Shown here: positions 44,588 to 51,787 of the stretch, piece by piece
Layout: each line of letters starts with the position of its first letter
Position numbering within the stretch: position 1 is the stretch's first letter
Assembly: GCF_007066085.1 (NCBI RefSeq)
Contig: NZ_CP041405.1
Coordinates: forward strand, 248,001-312,000
Reading direction: 5' to 3'
Length of the DNA stretch: 64,000 nt
Origin: Paenibacillus thiaminolyticus
GTDB taxonomy: Bacteria; Bacillota; Bacilli; Paenibacillales; Paenibacillaceae
Translations under genes and position numbers: made by a program
Notes under the pieces: model-generated
Seen by the model: only the letters and a program-made list of their open reading frames with translations
What the model was told of the DNA's origin: nothing
Databases searched by the model: none

Positions 44588-45022
44588 TTGTTGAAAGTCA
44601 TCAAATCAGTGCTGGTCTTTCTATTGAGCTTGCTGCTGCTAGCGGGCTGCGGTCTGGACAGCAAGCCATCCGCGATTCCGGATTCGGGCAAGCAGGAGCT
44701 GACCGGCTTCGAAGAGGTTGCGAACTATATTAAGTCACACCAGCAATTGCCGGATAATTTCATCACGAAGGAGGAAGCCAAGAGGCTGGGCTGGGATGCC
44801 CGCCAAGGCAATCTGCACGAGGTTGCGCCAGGTAAAAGCATCGGCGGCGACATATTCCGCAACCGTGAAGGGAAGCTGCCCAAGCAAAAGGGCAGAATCT
44901 GGTATGAAGCGGATATCAACTATACGGAGGGCCATCGGGGGAAGGACAGAATTGTATTTTCCAACGACGGGCTGATCTATAAGACCGAAGATCATTATGA
45001 GACGTTCGAACCGATAGATTGA
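44588..45022 (+). CDS. barnase-type ribonuclease with lipoprotein signal
   Basis: 144 residues from TTG 44588 or the adjacent TTG 44591; the ribosome site is weak. The signal peptide ends in LLLLAGCG, a lipobox, so the enzyme is probably lipidated and membrane-tethered, unlike the secreted barnase of Bacillus amyloliquefaciens. The mature part aligns along its length with barnase: LPDNFITKEEAKRLGW, VAPGKSIGGDIFRNREGKLP, YEADINYTEGHRGKDRIVF and DHYETFEPID. Catalytic Glu (EADINY), Arg (GKDRI) and His (DHYETF) are all present, so guanyl-preferring RNA cleavage is expected. The inhibitor gene follows after 15 bases. Confidence 0.92.
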   Translation: MLKVIKSVLVFLLSLLLLAGCGLDSKPSAIPDSGKQELTGFEEVANYIKSHQQLPDNFITKEEAKRLGWDARQGNLHEVAPGKSIGGDIFRNREGKLPKQKGRIWYEADINYTEGHRGKDRIVFSNDGLIYKTEDHYETFEPID

Positions 45023-45037
45023 GAAAGGGGGGAGCCC

Positions 45038-45313
45038 GTGCGTAACGTAGTCGTAGAGGGAAGCTCCATCGAGAGCAAGGAGCAACTGCATACATTCCTG
45101 CAGGAAGCGCTCGAATTGCCGGAGCATTACGGCCGCAACCTGGACGCGCTATGGGATTGTCTTGCCGGATATGTCGAGCTGCCGCTTACGGTCACCTGGC
45201 TGGACTATGAGACAAGCGAGCAAAAATTGGGCGAATACGGCCGGAAGCTGCTCGATCTATTCGAAGAGGCGGCCGAGGAGATCGAAGGATTTTCGTTTGT
45301 CGTCCAGGCTTGA
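45038..45313 (+). CDS. barstar-family ribonuclease inhibitor
   Basis: 91 residues from GTG 45038 behind AAAGGGGGGAG. It aligns with barstar, including HYGRNLDALWDCLAG, which carries the two Asp that plug the barnase active site, and LPLTVTWLDYE. It is cytoplasmic and protects the cell from barnase before export. Adjacent and downstream of its cognate nuclease, with a shared terminator. Confidence 0.93.
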   Translation: MRNVVVEGSSIESKEQLHTFLQEALELPEHYGRNLDALWDCLAGYVELPLTVTWLDYETSEQKLGEYGRKLLDLFEEAAEEIEGFSFVVQA

Positions 45314-45349
45314 ATAGACGGACGGAAAGACCGCTCCAGCACATAAAGT

Positions 45350-45409
45350 AACCGTTTCTGGGTCAAATGGAGGCATCGCCGCAACCATTGACAAGGAGAC
45401 GGTTTTTTT
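45350..45409 (+). terminator. terminator after barstar
   Basis: Long interrupted stem AACCGTTTC...GGAGACGGTT with an inner GTCAAATGG/CCATTGAC helix and seven T. Confidence 0.8.
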
Positions 45410-45598
45410 GTGCATTTCGGGAGCCGGGACCAGTTCGACGAAGCCCGTTTTTTCCGCGAAAAGAGGACGTTCTCCCGCTGAACCAGGATAACAGTGAAAA
45501 CGCGAGCTACAGCGAGCCCGGTAAAGAAAGCTGCTTCTGTAACCGCTGCCGCTTCCTCTACTCTTGCTAAAAAGGAATTTTTCTGCCTTTCCGCCTCC

Positions 45599-45627
45599 TT
45601 TACAAAGTGTAGAGGCAAGCGTAATAT
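45599..45627 (+). promoter_or_regulatory. promoter of the riboswitch-kdp unit
   Basis: TTTACA (45599-45604), 17-base spacer, TAATAT (45622-45627), about 30 bases ahead of the first c-di-AMP riboswitch. Confidence 0.6.
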
Positions 45628-45663
45628 ACGATTCATAAATTTCAAATATTTTCATTTCACAAT

Positions 45664-45827
45664 CGCTGAGTTTCCGCAAGGAAAGCGGGGGAACCAACGG
45701 TGACGCCTGATCGGTGTGAGAGTCGATCAGCGGCACATGGGGTGAATCCTGAGCGCGGCGCCTAGGGCCGCATCACTCAGGTAGGGCGACTCTCACCGCC
45801 CGAATCCGACAGCTAACCTCGTAAGCG
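45664..45827 (+). promoter_or_regulatory. c-di-AMP (ydaO-yuaA) riboswitch, first copy
   Basis: Conserved blocks in order: CGCTGAGTTTCC, GCGGGGGAACCAAC, TGGGGTGAATCC, GGTAGGGCGACTCT, CCCGAATCCGACAGC and TAACCTCGTAAGCG. They define the ydaO-yuaA aptamer, an OFF switch for potassium uptake genes at high c-di-AMP. A dedicated terminator follows at 45905. Confidence 0.97.
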
Positions 45828-45904
45828 TTGTTGAGTGCGGCATTCCGCGATCCGCGGCTGCTGCGCTCATGAGGGAGAGGATGATGAACTTGTGACCATT
45901 GCGG

Positions 45905-45934
45905 CCGCAGGGGGGGTCCTCTGCGGTCTTTTTT
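45905..45934 (+). terminator. terminator of the first c-di-AMP riboswitch
   Basis: CCGCAG/CTGCGG stem with a ten-base loop, then TC and six T. Confidence 0.85.
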
Positions 45935-45961
45935 ATGCCAATTGCACATGATTGTCTGTAT

Positions 45962-46117
45962 CGCTGAATCCCTGCACGGCAGGGAGCGGGGGAACCAACC
46001 GGATGTCTGGGCACATTCATGGGGTGAATCCCGGGGCATGCGGCGGCGCGAATGATGCGCCATGTCCCGAGGTAGGGCGACTCTCTCGCCCGAATCCGAC
46101 AGCTAACCTCGTAAGCG
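45962..46117 (+). promoter_or_regulatory. c-di-AMP (ydaO-yuaA) riboswitch, second copy
   Basis: A second full aptamer with the same blocks: CGCTGAATCC, GCGGGGGAACCAACC, TGGGGTGAATCC, GGTAGGGCGACTCT, CCCGAATCCGACAGC and TAACCTCGTAAGCG. The variable arms differ from the first copy, so this is an old duplication. It has its own terminator at 46172. Confidence 0.97.
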
Positions 46118-46171
46118 TACCGAGAGAGGCAACGAACGTCGTGAAAGACACGGTTATTTTTGCTGTGCCTG

Positions 46172-46214
46172 GAAGCCGCGAGAAGAGTTCCTCTTGTTGC
46201 CGGCTTCTTTTTTT
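46172..46214 (+). terminator. terminator of the second c-di-AMP riboswitch
   Basis: GAAGCCG/CGGCTTC outer stem with an inner GAAGAG/CTCTT helix and seven T. Confidence 0.88.
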
Positions 46215-46252
46215 GTTGCTGTCTCCGGACGAAGAATCGGAGGAGAGAAGAA

Positions 46253-46669
46253 ATGGGTCAACAGGAAGTCGTATTGGTGTCTGCGGCGAATGCCGCAGGC
46301 GAAGCGTTCGTCAAGCTGCTGGCGGAGAAGGACATTCCCTTCGCCGCCCTGGCGAACAACCGTGCGGAGCTGAAGCGGATGCGCGCTCTGGGCGCTCGCC
46401 ATCTCATTATGCTTCATACGGCCGATGAGAAAACATGGGTCATCCCGCAGCTGGCCGTCGGCAAAATCTTTTTGTTCGAACGAAGCTTGAATCTGTGCTG
46501 CCGGTACCTGCAAATCTGCCGGATCTGGACGTCGAAGCCGATTTATGTTATTACGGAACATCCAAATCCGCGGCTCGTCTACCGCGGCTTGGGCGCCAAC
46601 TATGTCATTTATACAGCGAGCCGGAATTATTCGTTCCTGGTAACGGACGATCTGGCCGCTCATTCCTAA
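46253..46669 (+). CDS. Rossmann-like protein preceding kdp
   Basis: 138 residues from ATG 46253 behind AGGAGAG. The N-terminus QEVVLVSAANAAGEAFVKLL reads like a nucleotide-binding beta-alpha unit, followed by IPFAALANNRAELKRMRALG, RHLIMLHTAD and later KPIYVITEHPNPRLVYRGLG. It resembles the N-terminal half of an RCK or short NAD-binding domain, but I cannot assign a family. It lies directly after the riboswitches and 12 bases before the small membrane protein, so it is a member of the kdp operon and may sense nucleotide or assist Kdp. Confidence 0.65.
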   Translation: MGQQEVVLVSAANAAGEAFVKLLAEKDIPFAALANNRAELKRMRALGARHLIMLHTADEKTWVIPQLAVGKIFLFERSLNLCCRYLQICRIWTSKPIYVITEHPNPRLVYRGLGANYVIYTASRNYSFLVTDDLAAHS

Positions 46670-46681
46670 GGAGGTATCCGC

Positions 46682-46789
46682 ATGTCCGATCTCGTTATGG
46701 CTGTGCTCATTGCTGCGGCATTCGCCCTGTTCTATGGCTTCTTGGCCTGGTGCGGGCGGGTCGTGGATGAAGGAGGAGAGCGAGGATGA
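46682..46789 (+). CDS. 35-residue membrane protein in the kdp operon
   Basis: ATG 46682 with TAAGGAGG upstream. One hydrophobic segment (AVLIAAAFALFYGFLAW) is followed by a charged tail. Its stop overlaps the kdpF start (ATGA), so it is translationally coupled to it. It may be a KdpF-like accessory peptide; no family is recognised. Confidence 0.65.
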   Translation: MSDLVMAVLIAAAFALFYGFLAWCGRVVDEGGERG

Positions 46790-46863
46790 TCGTTATCGGG
46801 ATGGTTACTGTCTTTCTCTTCTTATATTTAGGCTACGCTCTGGTTCATCCGGAGAAATTCTGA
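46786..46863 (+). CDS. kdpF: potassium-transporting ATPase small subunit KdpF
   Basis: 25 residues: MIVIGMVTVFLFLYLG then YALVHPEKF. A single membrane helix ending in the typical Y-x-L-x-x-P-E-x-F pattern of KdpF, which stabilises the KdpABC complex. It begins within the stop region of the 35-residue membrane protein and precedes kdpA by 32 bases. Confidence 0.9.
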   Translation: MIVIGMVTVFLFLYLGYALVHPEKF

Positions 46864-46895
46864 GGCAGTAGAAGGAAATAAGGGAGGCAACCTCT

Positions 46896-48575
46896 ATGGA
46901 CTGGCTGCAAATCGCCGTCGTGCTGCTGGCGCTGTTATTGCTGGTGAAGCCGCTTGGCACTTATATATACCATGTGTTCTCCAATGAGCCCAATCGCACG
47001 GACCGGCTGTTCGGACCGGTGGAGAACGCGATTTACAGATTGGGCGGGCTTGCCCGCCGTCCGGATATGAGTTGGAAAAAATATATGTTCAGCCTGCTCG
47101 CCACGAATCTGATGCTCGTCGCGGTTAGCTACGTTATATTGCGGCTCCAGCATCTGCTGCCGCTCAATCCGAACGGAACGGATCGAATAGAGCACACGCT
47201 GGCGTTCAATACGGTCATCAGCTTCATGACCAACACGAATCTGCAGCATTATAGCGGCGAGACGGGATTGTCGTATTTCTCGCAAATGGCGGTCATTACG
47301 ATGATGATGTTCACTTCCGCCGCAACCGGATTGACGGTGGCAATCGCGTTCATGCGCGGCTTGACGGGCCGGGCTATCGGCAACTTTTTTACCGATTTCG
47401 TCAAGGCGCACACGCGCCTTCTCCTGCCGCTCGCCATCGTGATGGCGCTCGTGCTGGGGGCGCTCAAGGTGCCGCAGACGCTGGCTCCGGTGACGGAAGC
47501 GGAGACGCTGCAGGGCGGGACGCAGCATATCGCTGCGGGCCCGGTCGCATCGCTTGTGTCCATCAAGCATCTCGGGACGAACGGCGGCGGCTTCTTCGGC
47601 GTCAACTCATCGCATCCGTTCGAGAATCCGTCTCCGCTGACGAACGTGCTCGAGATTCTGATGATGTGGTGCATTCCGGCCGCGCTTACGTATACATTCG
47701 GCCGCTTCGCGTCGAACCGGAAGCAGGGATGGGTTATTTTTAGCGCGATGTCCATTCTGTTCCTGCTGTTCCTGAGCCTGGCCTACTATGCCGAGAGCGC
47801 GGGCAATCCCGCATGGAGCGCGCTCGGGGTGGATGCGTCCCAGGGCAATATGGAAGGCAAGGAGGTACGCTTCGGCATCGCCCAGTCCGCGCTGTTCACG
47901 ACGGTAACAACTGCCGCGACGACTGGTTCGGTCAACAATATGCACGACACGCTGACCCCGCTGGGCGGATTGGTGCCGCTCGCGCAGATGATGCTGAACT
48001 GCGTCTTCGGCGGGGACGGCGTCGGGCTGGTGAACATGCTGATGTATGCGATCCTGGCGGTGTTCCTCGCCGGACTGATGGTCGGGCGCACTCCCGAATT
48101 TCTGGGACGGAAGATCGAAGCGAAGGAAATGAAGCTGATTGCGATTGCCATCCTGGCGCATCCGCTGATCATATTGGCGCCGACCGCGATTGCGTTCGTT
48201 ACCGATCTGGGCCGAGGGGCCATTACGAATCCGGGCTTCCACGGCATTACCCAGGTGCTGTACGAGTATACGTCCTCCGCCGCCAATAATGGTTCGGGCT
48301 TCGAAGGGCTGGGGGATAACACGCCGTTCTGGAATCTGTCGACCGGACTCGTCATGCTGCTGGGACGCTATATCTCGATGATCGCTCTGCTTGCCGTGGC
48401 CGGATCGCTGCTCCGCAAGCAGCCCGTTCCCGAGACGACCGGCACGTTCCGGACCGATAATAAGCTTTTCGTCGGTATTTTGGTCGGAACGGTGCTTATT
48501 ATCGGGGCACTTACGTTCCTTCCGGCTGCCGTGCTTGGTCCTATCGCGGAGCATCTGACGCTCCGGAATCTGTGA
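46896..48575 (+). CDS. kdpA: potassium-transporting ATPase potassium-binding subunit KdpA
   Basis: 559 residues, full length, ten membrane segments. It shows the four K+ channel-like pore loops, including TNTNLQHYSGETGLSYF, LGTNGGGFFGVNSSHPFENP and GSVNNMHDTLTPLGG. KdpA selects and conducts K+ in the high-affinity Kdp pump. The start is ATG 46896 behind GGGAGG. Expression is governed by the c-di-AMP riboswitches. Confidence 0.97.
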   Translation: MDWLQIAVVLLALLLLVKPLGTYIYHVFSNEPNRTDRLFGPVENAIYRLGGLARRPDMSWKKYMFSLLATNLMLVAVSYVILRLQHLLPLNPNGTDRIEHTLAFNTVISFMTNTNLQHYSGETGLSYFSQMAVITMMMFTSAATGLTVAIAFMRGLTGRAIGNFFTDFVKAHTRLLLPLAIVMALVLGALKVPQTLAPVTEAETLQGGTQHIAAGPVASLVSIKHLGTNGGGFFGVNSSHPFENPSPLTNVLEILMMWCIPAALTYTFGRFASNRKQGWVIFSAMSILFLLFLSLAYYAESAGNPAWSALGVDASQGNMEGKEVRFGIAQSALFTTVTTAATTGSVNNMHDTLTPLGGLVPLAQMMLNCVFGGDGVGLVNMLMYAILAVFLAGLMVGRTPEFLGRKIEAKEMKLIAIAILAHPLIILAPTAIAFVTDLGRGAITNPGFHGITQVLYEYTSSAANNGSGFEGLGDNTPFWNLSTGLVMLLGRYISMIALLAVAGSLLRKQPVPETTGTFRTDNKLFVGILVGTVLIIGALTFLPAAVLGPIAEHLTLRNL

Positions 48576-48587
48576 GGTGAATCGGAA

Positions 48588-50621
48588 ATGAATACGACAA
48601 ATCGCAAGCGCATGCTGACGAAGGAAATCGTCAAGCAGGCAGGGAAGGACAGCCTTCGGAAGCTGAATCCGGTGACGATGATGAGAAATCCCGTCTTGTT
48701 CGTCGTCGAGGCCGGCACCTTCGTTGTCCTGCTGATGCTCTTGTTCCCGGGCTATTTCGGCACGAAGGAAACTATGGGCTTCAATCTGGCCGTGTTCCTG
48801 ATTCTGCTGTTCACGCTGCTGTTCGCCAATGCCGCAGAGGCGTTGGCGGAAGGGCGGGGCAAGGCCCAGGCGGGCGCTCTGAAAAAATCGAAGGTGGGCA
48901 TTGTGGCGAACAAGGTTACGGGAGACGGAGTTGCTATGGTGGCCGCATCGGAGCTGCGCAAGGGCGATATCGTCCTCGTCTCGCAAGGGGACGTGATTCC
49001 CGGTGACGGAGAAGTTATCGAGGGTCTCGCGTCTGTGGACGAATCCGCGATTACGGGGGAATCGGCTCCCGTAATCAAGGAAGCGGGCGGTGATTTCAGC
49101 TCGGTGACCGGCGGCACGCGCGTTGTCAGCGACGCCATCAAGGTACGAATCACGAGCGATCCGGGGGATACGTTCCTGGATCGGATGATCTCGCTCGTTG
49201 AAGGAGCGAAGCGGCAGAAGACGCCGAATGAGATCGCGCTCAATACGCTGCTGATCAGCTTGACGCTTATTTTCCTGATTGTGGTTGTCACTCTGGCCCC
49301 GATGGCGGCCTACCTGAATATTCAGCTCGATGCGGCGGTTCTCATTGCGCTTCTCGTCTGTCTGATTCCGACGACGATCGGCGGGCTGCTGTCTGCCATC
49401 GGGGTAGCCGGCATGGACCGGGTGACGCAGTACAATGTGCTGGCGATGTCCGGGAAAGCGGTGGAGGCCGCAGGGGATATCAACACAATGATCCTCGACA
49501 AGACCGGAACGATCACCTTCGGCAACCGGATGGCCAGCGAGTTCGTGCCTGTCGGGAATGAACAGCTGCGCACCGTGGCCGAATGGGCCGCGATTAGCTC
49601 CCTGAACGATGATACGCCTGAAGGCCGCTCCGTGCTGGAGTTGATGAAGAAGGAAAATCTTACGTTCGATCCTGCCCTTGCGGAGGGCGGGGAGTGGATT
49701 GAATTCAGAGCGGAGACCCGCATGAGCGGCGTCGATCTGAAGGACGGGCGCCAAGTGCGTAAAGGAGCCGTTGATGCAATCAAAAAATGGGCGGCCGCCC
49801 AAGGCGGGACGATCCCTGCGGATCTGGACGAGCAGGGGAACCGGATTGCCTCACAGGGCGGCACCCCGCTCGCGGTCACGGTAGACGGGCGGATTGCCGG
49901 ACTGATTTATTTGAAGGATATGGTGAAGCCGGGCATGCGCGAACGCTTCGAGCAGCTTCGCAAGATGGGTATCAAGACGATCATGTGCACGGGCGACAAC
50001 CCGCTGACCGCCGCGACCATCGCCGCCGAAGCCGGCGTGGACGACTACATCGCGGAGAGCAAGCCGGAGGACAAGATCGCCGTCATCCGCCGGGAGCAGG
50101 CGGCAGGCAAGCTGGTCGCCATGACCGGGGACGGTACGAATGACGCGCCGGCTTTGGCCCAGGCCGATGTGGGGCTGGCGATGAACAGCGGCACGATCGC
50201 CGCGAAGGAAGCGGCCAATATGATCGATCTCGATTCCGATCCTTCGAAGATCATCGAAGTGGTAGGGATCGGCAAGCAATTGCTCATGACACGGGGCGCG
50301 CTGACCACCTTCAGCATCGCGAACGATATCGCGAAGTATTTCGCGATTATCCCCGCCATGTTCATGGTCGCGATTCCCGAGATGAGGGCGCTGAATGTGA
50401 TGGGCCTCGGTTCGCCCATGTCGGCCATATTATCGGCATTACTATTTAATGCCGTTATTATTCCGCTGCTGATTCCGCTGGCGATGAAGGGCGTCTCCTA
50501 TCGTCCGGTGAGCTCCGGACGGCTGCTCAGCCGCAATCTGCTCATCTATGGCCTCGGCGGCGTCGCCGCGCCATTCATCGGCATCAAATTAATCGATCTG
50601 GTCGTTCATCTCTGGGTATAA
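48588..50621 (+). CDS. kdpB: potassium-transporting ATPase ATP-binding subunit KdpB
   Basis: 677 residues, P-type ATPase of the KdpB class. Motifs: [17 protein letters not shown], phosphorylation site [23 protein letters not shown] in the nucleotide domain and [18 protein letters not shown]. It hydrolyses ATP to drive K+ uptake by KdpA. It starts 12 bases after kdpA with a GAGGTGA site. Confidence 0.97.
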   Translation: MNTTNRKRMLTKEIVKQAGKDSLRKLNPVTMMRNPVLFVVEAGTFVVLLMLLFPGYFGTKETMGFNLAVFLILLFTLLFANAAEALAEGRGKAQAGALKKSKVGIVANKVTGDGVAMVAASELRKGDIVLVSQGDVIPGDGEVIEGLASVDESAITGESAPVIKEAGGDFSSVTGGTRVVSDAIKVRITSDPGDTFLDRMISLVEGAKRQKTPNEIALNTLLISLTLIFLIVVVTLAPMAAYLNIQLDAAVLIALLVCLIPTTIGGLLSAIGVAGMDRVTQYNVLAMSGKAVEAAGDINTMILDKTGTITFGNRMASEFVPVGNEQLRTVAEWAAISSLNDDTPEGRSVLELMKKENLTFDPALAEGGEWIEFRAETRMSGVDLKDGRQVRKGAVDAIKKWAAAQGGTIPADLDEQGNRIASQGGTPLAVTVDGRIAGLIYLKDMVKPGMRERFEQLRKMGIKTIMCTGDNPLTAATIAAEAGVDDYIAESKPEDKIAVIRREQAAGKLVAMTGDGTNDAPALAQADVGLAMNSGTIAAKEAANMIDLDSDPSKIIEVVGIGKQLLMTRGALTTFSIANDIAKYFAIIPAMFMVAIPEMRALNVMGLGSPMSAILSALLFNAVIIPLLIPLAMKGVSYRPVSSGRLLSRNLLIYGLGGVAAPFIGIKLIDLVVHLWV

Positions 50622-50649
50622 CCGAGTCGGGAAGGAAGAGTGAAAAATT

Positions 50650-51273
50650 ATGATGAACCATTCTGTACAGGCGCCACAGGAGCAAGATGCCCGAAGCGGC
50701 GTATCGGCTGTCCTTAGCATAGCGCGGCTCAGTCTCGTCTTCATCGTGCTGTGCGGCATTCTCTATCCGCTCGCCTGCACCGGACTGCTGCAGGCCTTGG
50801 TGCCGGAGCGCGCCAATGGAAGTCTTATCCGTGACAGCAGCGGAGCCGTCATCGGCTCCGAGCTGATTGGCCAGCCGTACGACGATCCGCGCTATTTCCA
50901 TGGCCGGATATCGAGCATCGCCTATCAGGCGGAAGCGTCCGGCTCGAATAACTATGCTCCGTCCAATCCGGAGCTGCTGGAACGGATGAAGGCATCCGTC
51001 CGCGACTGGGAGCGCGGCAATCCGGCTGATCCGGCCGCTCAGCTTCCGATCGATCTGGTCACCAACTCCGCTTCGGGCCTGGACCCGCATATTACGCCGG
51101 AGACGGCACGGGTTCAGATTCCGCGCATCAGCGGCTTGACCGGAATCGCGCCGGCGGAGCTGGAGAAGCTGGTTGGCGAGCATACGGAAGGGCGCGATCT
51201 CGGGCTCTTCGGCGAGCCGCGGGTTAATGTACTGGCCCTGAACCTGGATCTCCGGGCGCTGCTGGACCGGTAA
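50650..51273 (+). CDS. kdpC: potassium-transporting ATPase subunit KdpC
   Basis: 207 residues from ATG 50650 or 50653. One N-terminal membrane helix (LSLVFIVLCGILYPLACTG) and an extracellular domain with the family marks GSELIGQPYDDPRYFHGR, SNYAPSNPELLERM-type sequence and NSASGLDPHITPETARVQ. KdpC stabilises nucleotide binding in the KdpFABC complex. It lies 28 bases after kdpB. Confidence 0.96.
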   Translation: MMNHSVQAPQEQDARSGVSAVLSIARLSLVFIVLCGILYPLACTGLLQALVPERANGSLIRDSSGAVIGSELIGQPYDDPRYFHGRISSIAYQAEASGSNNYAPSNPELLERMKASVRDWERGNPADPAAQLPIDLVTNSASGLDPHITPETARVQIPRISGLTGIAPAELEKLVGEHTEGRDLGLFGEPRVNVLALNLDLRALLDR

Positions 51274-51355
51274 CGGAGCGGCGCTGCTCTGTTGCCGGTA
51301 CGCTTATCGCCTTCGCCCAATCAGAAGCAGGGCTTTCCCAAAGGGGGGATCACGC

Positions 51356-51730
51356 GTGGAAGAACAACGGCGGCAGGCGCCGGATGAACGATTATTGCCG
51401 CTCCAGAATCGGAGGCACGGCAGCTTGAAGCTGTATATCGGCCCGGTCGATGGCTGCGGTAAGACGTATGAGCTGCTGCAGGAAGGGCAGCTGCTGAAGC
51501 GCCAGGGCGTCAATGTGGCGATCGCGGGCGGCTCAGGATTGGGCGCGGGCTTATACCCGGCGGGCCTGGCGGAATCGGGAGCGGAGCTTGAATCCATTCC
51601 CGGCATTCCGTGGCCTCCAGGGAATGCGGGCCAGCAGGATCTCGATGTGGAGGCGATCCTGGCCCGCAATCCGGACGTCCTGCTTGTTGACGGCTTAGCC
51701 CACCGCAACCGCCCGGAGGCGCGGCGCTGA
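51356..51730 (+). pseudogene. degenerate first KdpD sensor copy, interrupted by TGA
   Basis: 124 codons from GTG 51356 (AAAGGGGGGA upstream). It begins like the N-terminal KdpD domain: SLKLYIGPVDGCGKTYELLQ keeps GxxxxGKT, but the canonical THGR segment is missing and VLVDELAHTN has become LLVDGLAHRN, losing the acidic residue. The frame ends at TGA 51728-51730 in the middle of the domain. The same frame continues immediately as SRLDDIRCLLAHGISIITTV, the expected next part, so a single in-frame stop splits the gene. Read-through would give one protein of about 771 residues with two KdpD-Usp modules. A nonsense mutation or base-call error are the simplest explanations. Confidence 0.7.
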
Positions 51731-51787
51731 TCGCGGCTTGATGATATTCGCTGTCTGCTCGCCCATGGCATCAGCATCATTACGACG

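Noticed and set aside
45205..45645. Minus-strand 146-codon frame over the end of barstar and the adjacent terminator
   Set aside because: It is antisense to barstar and crosses its terminator, with no ribosome site and Ser-rich low-complexity composition.
47607..49802. 731-codon open frame antisense to kdpA and kdpB
   Set aside because: It is the shadow of two well-identified genes in GC-rich DNA.
51728..51730. In-frame TGA in kdpD as a selenocysteine codon
   Set aside because: There is no reason for Sec in this motif, the homologous position is an ordinary residue, and no SECIS-like hairpin was evident just downstream.
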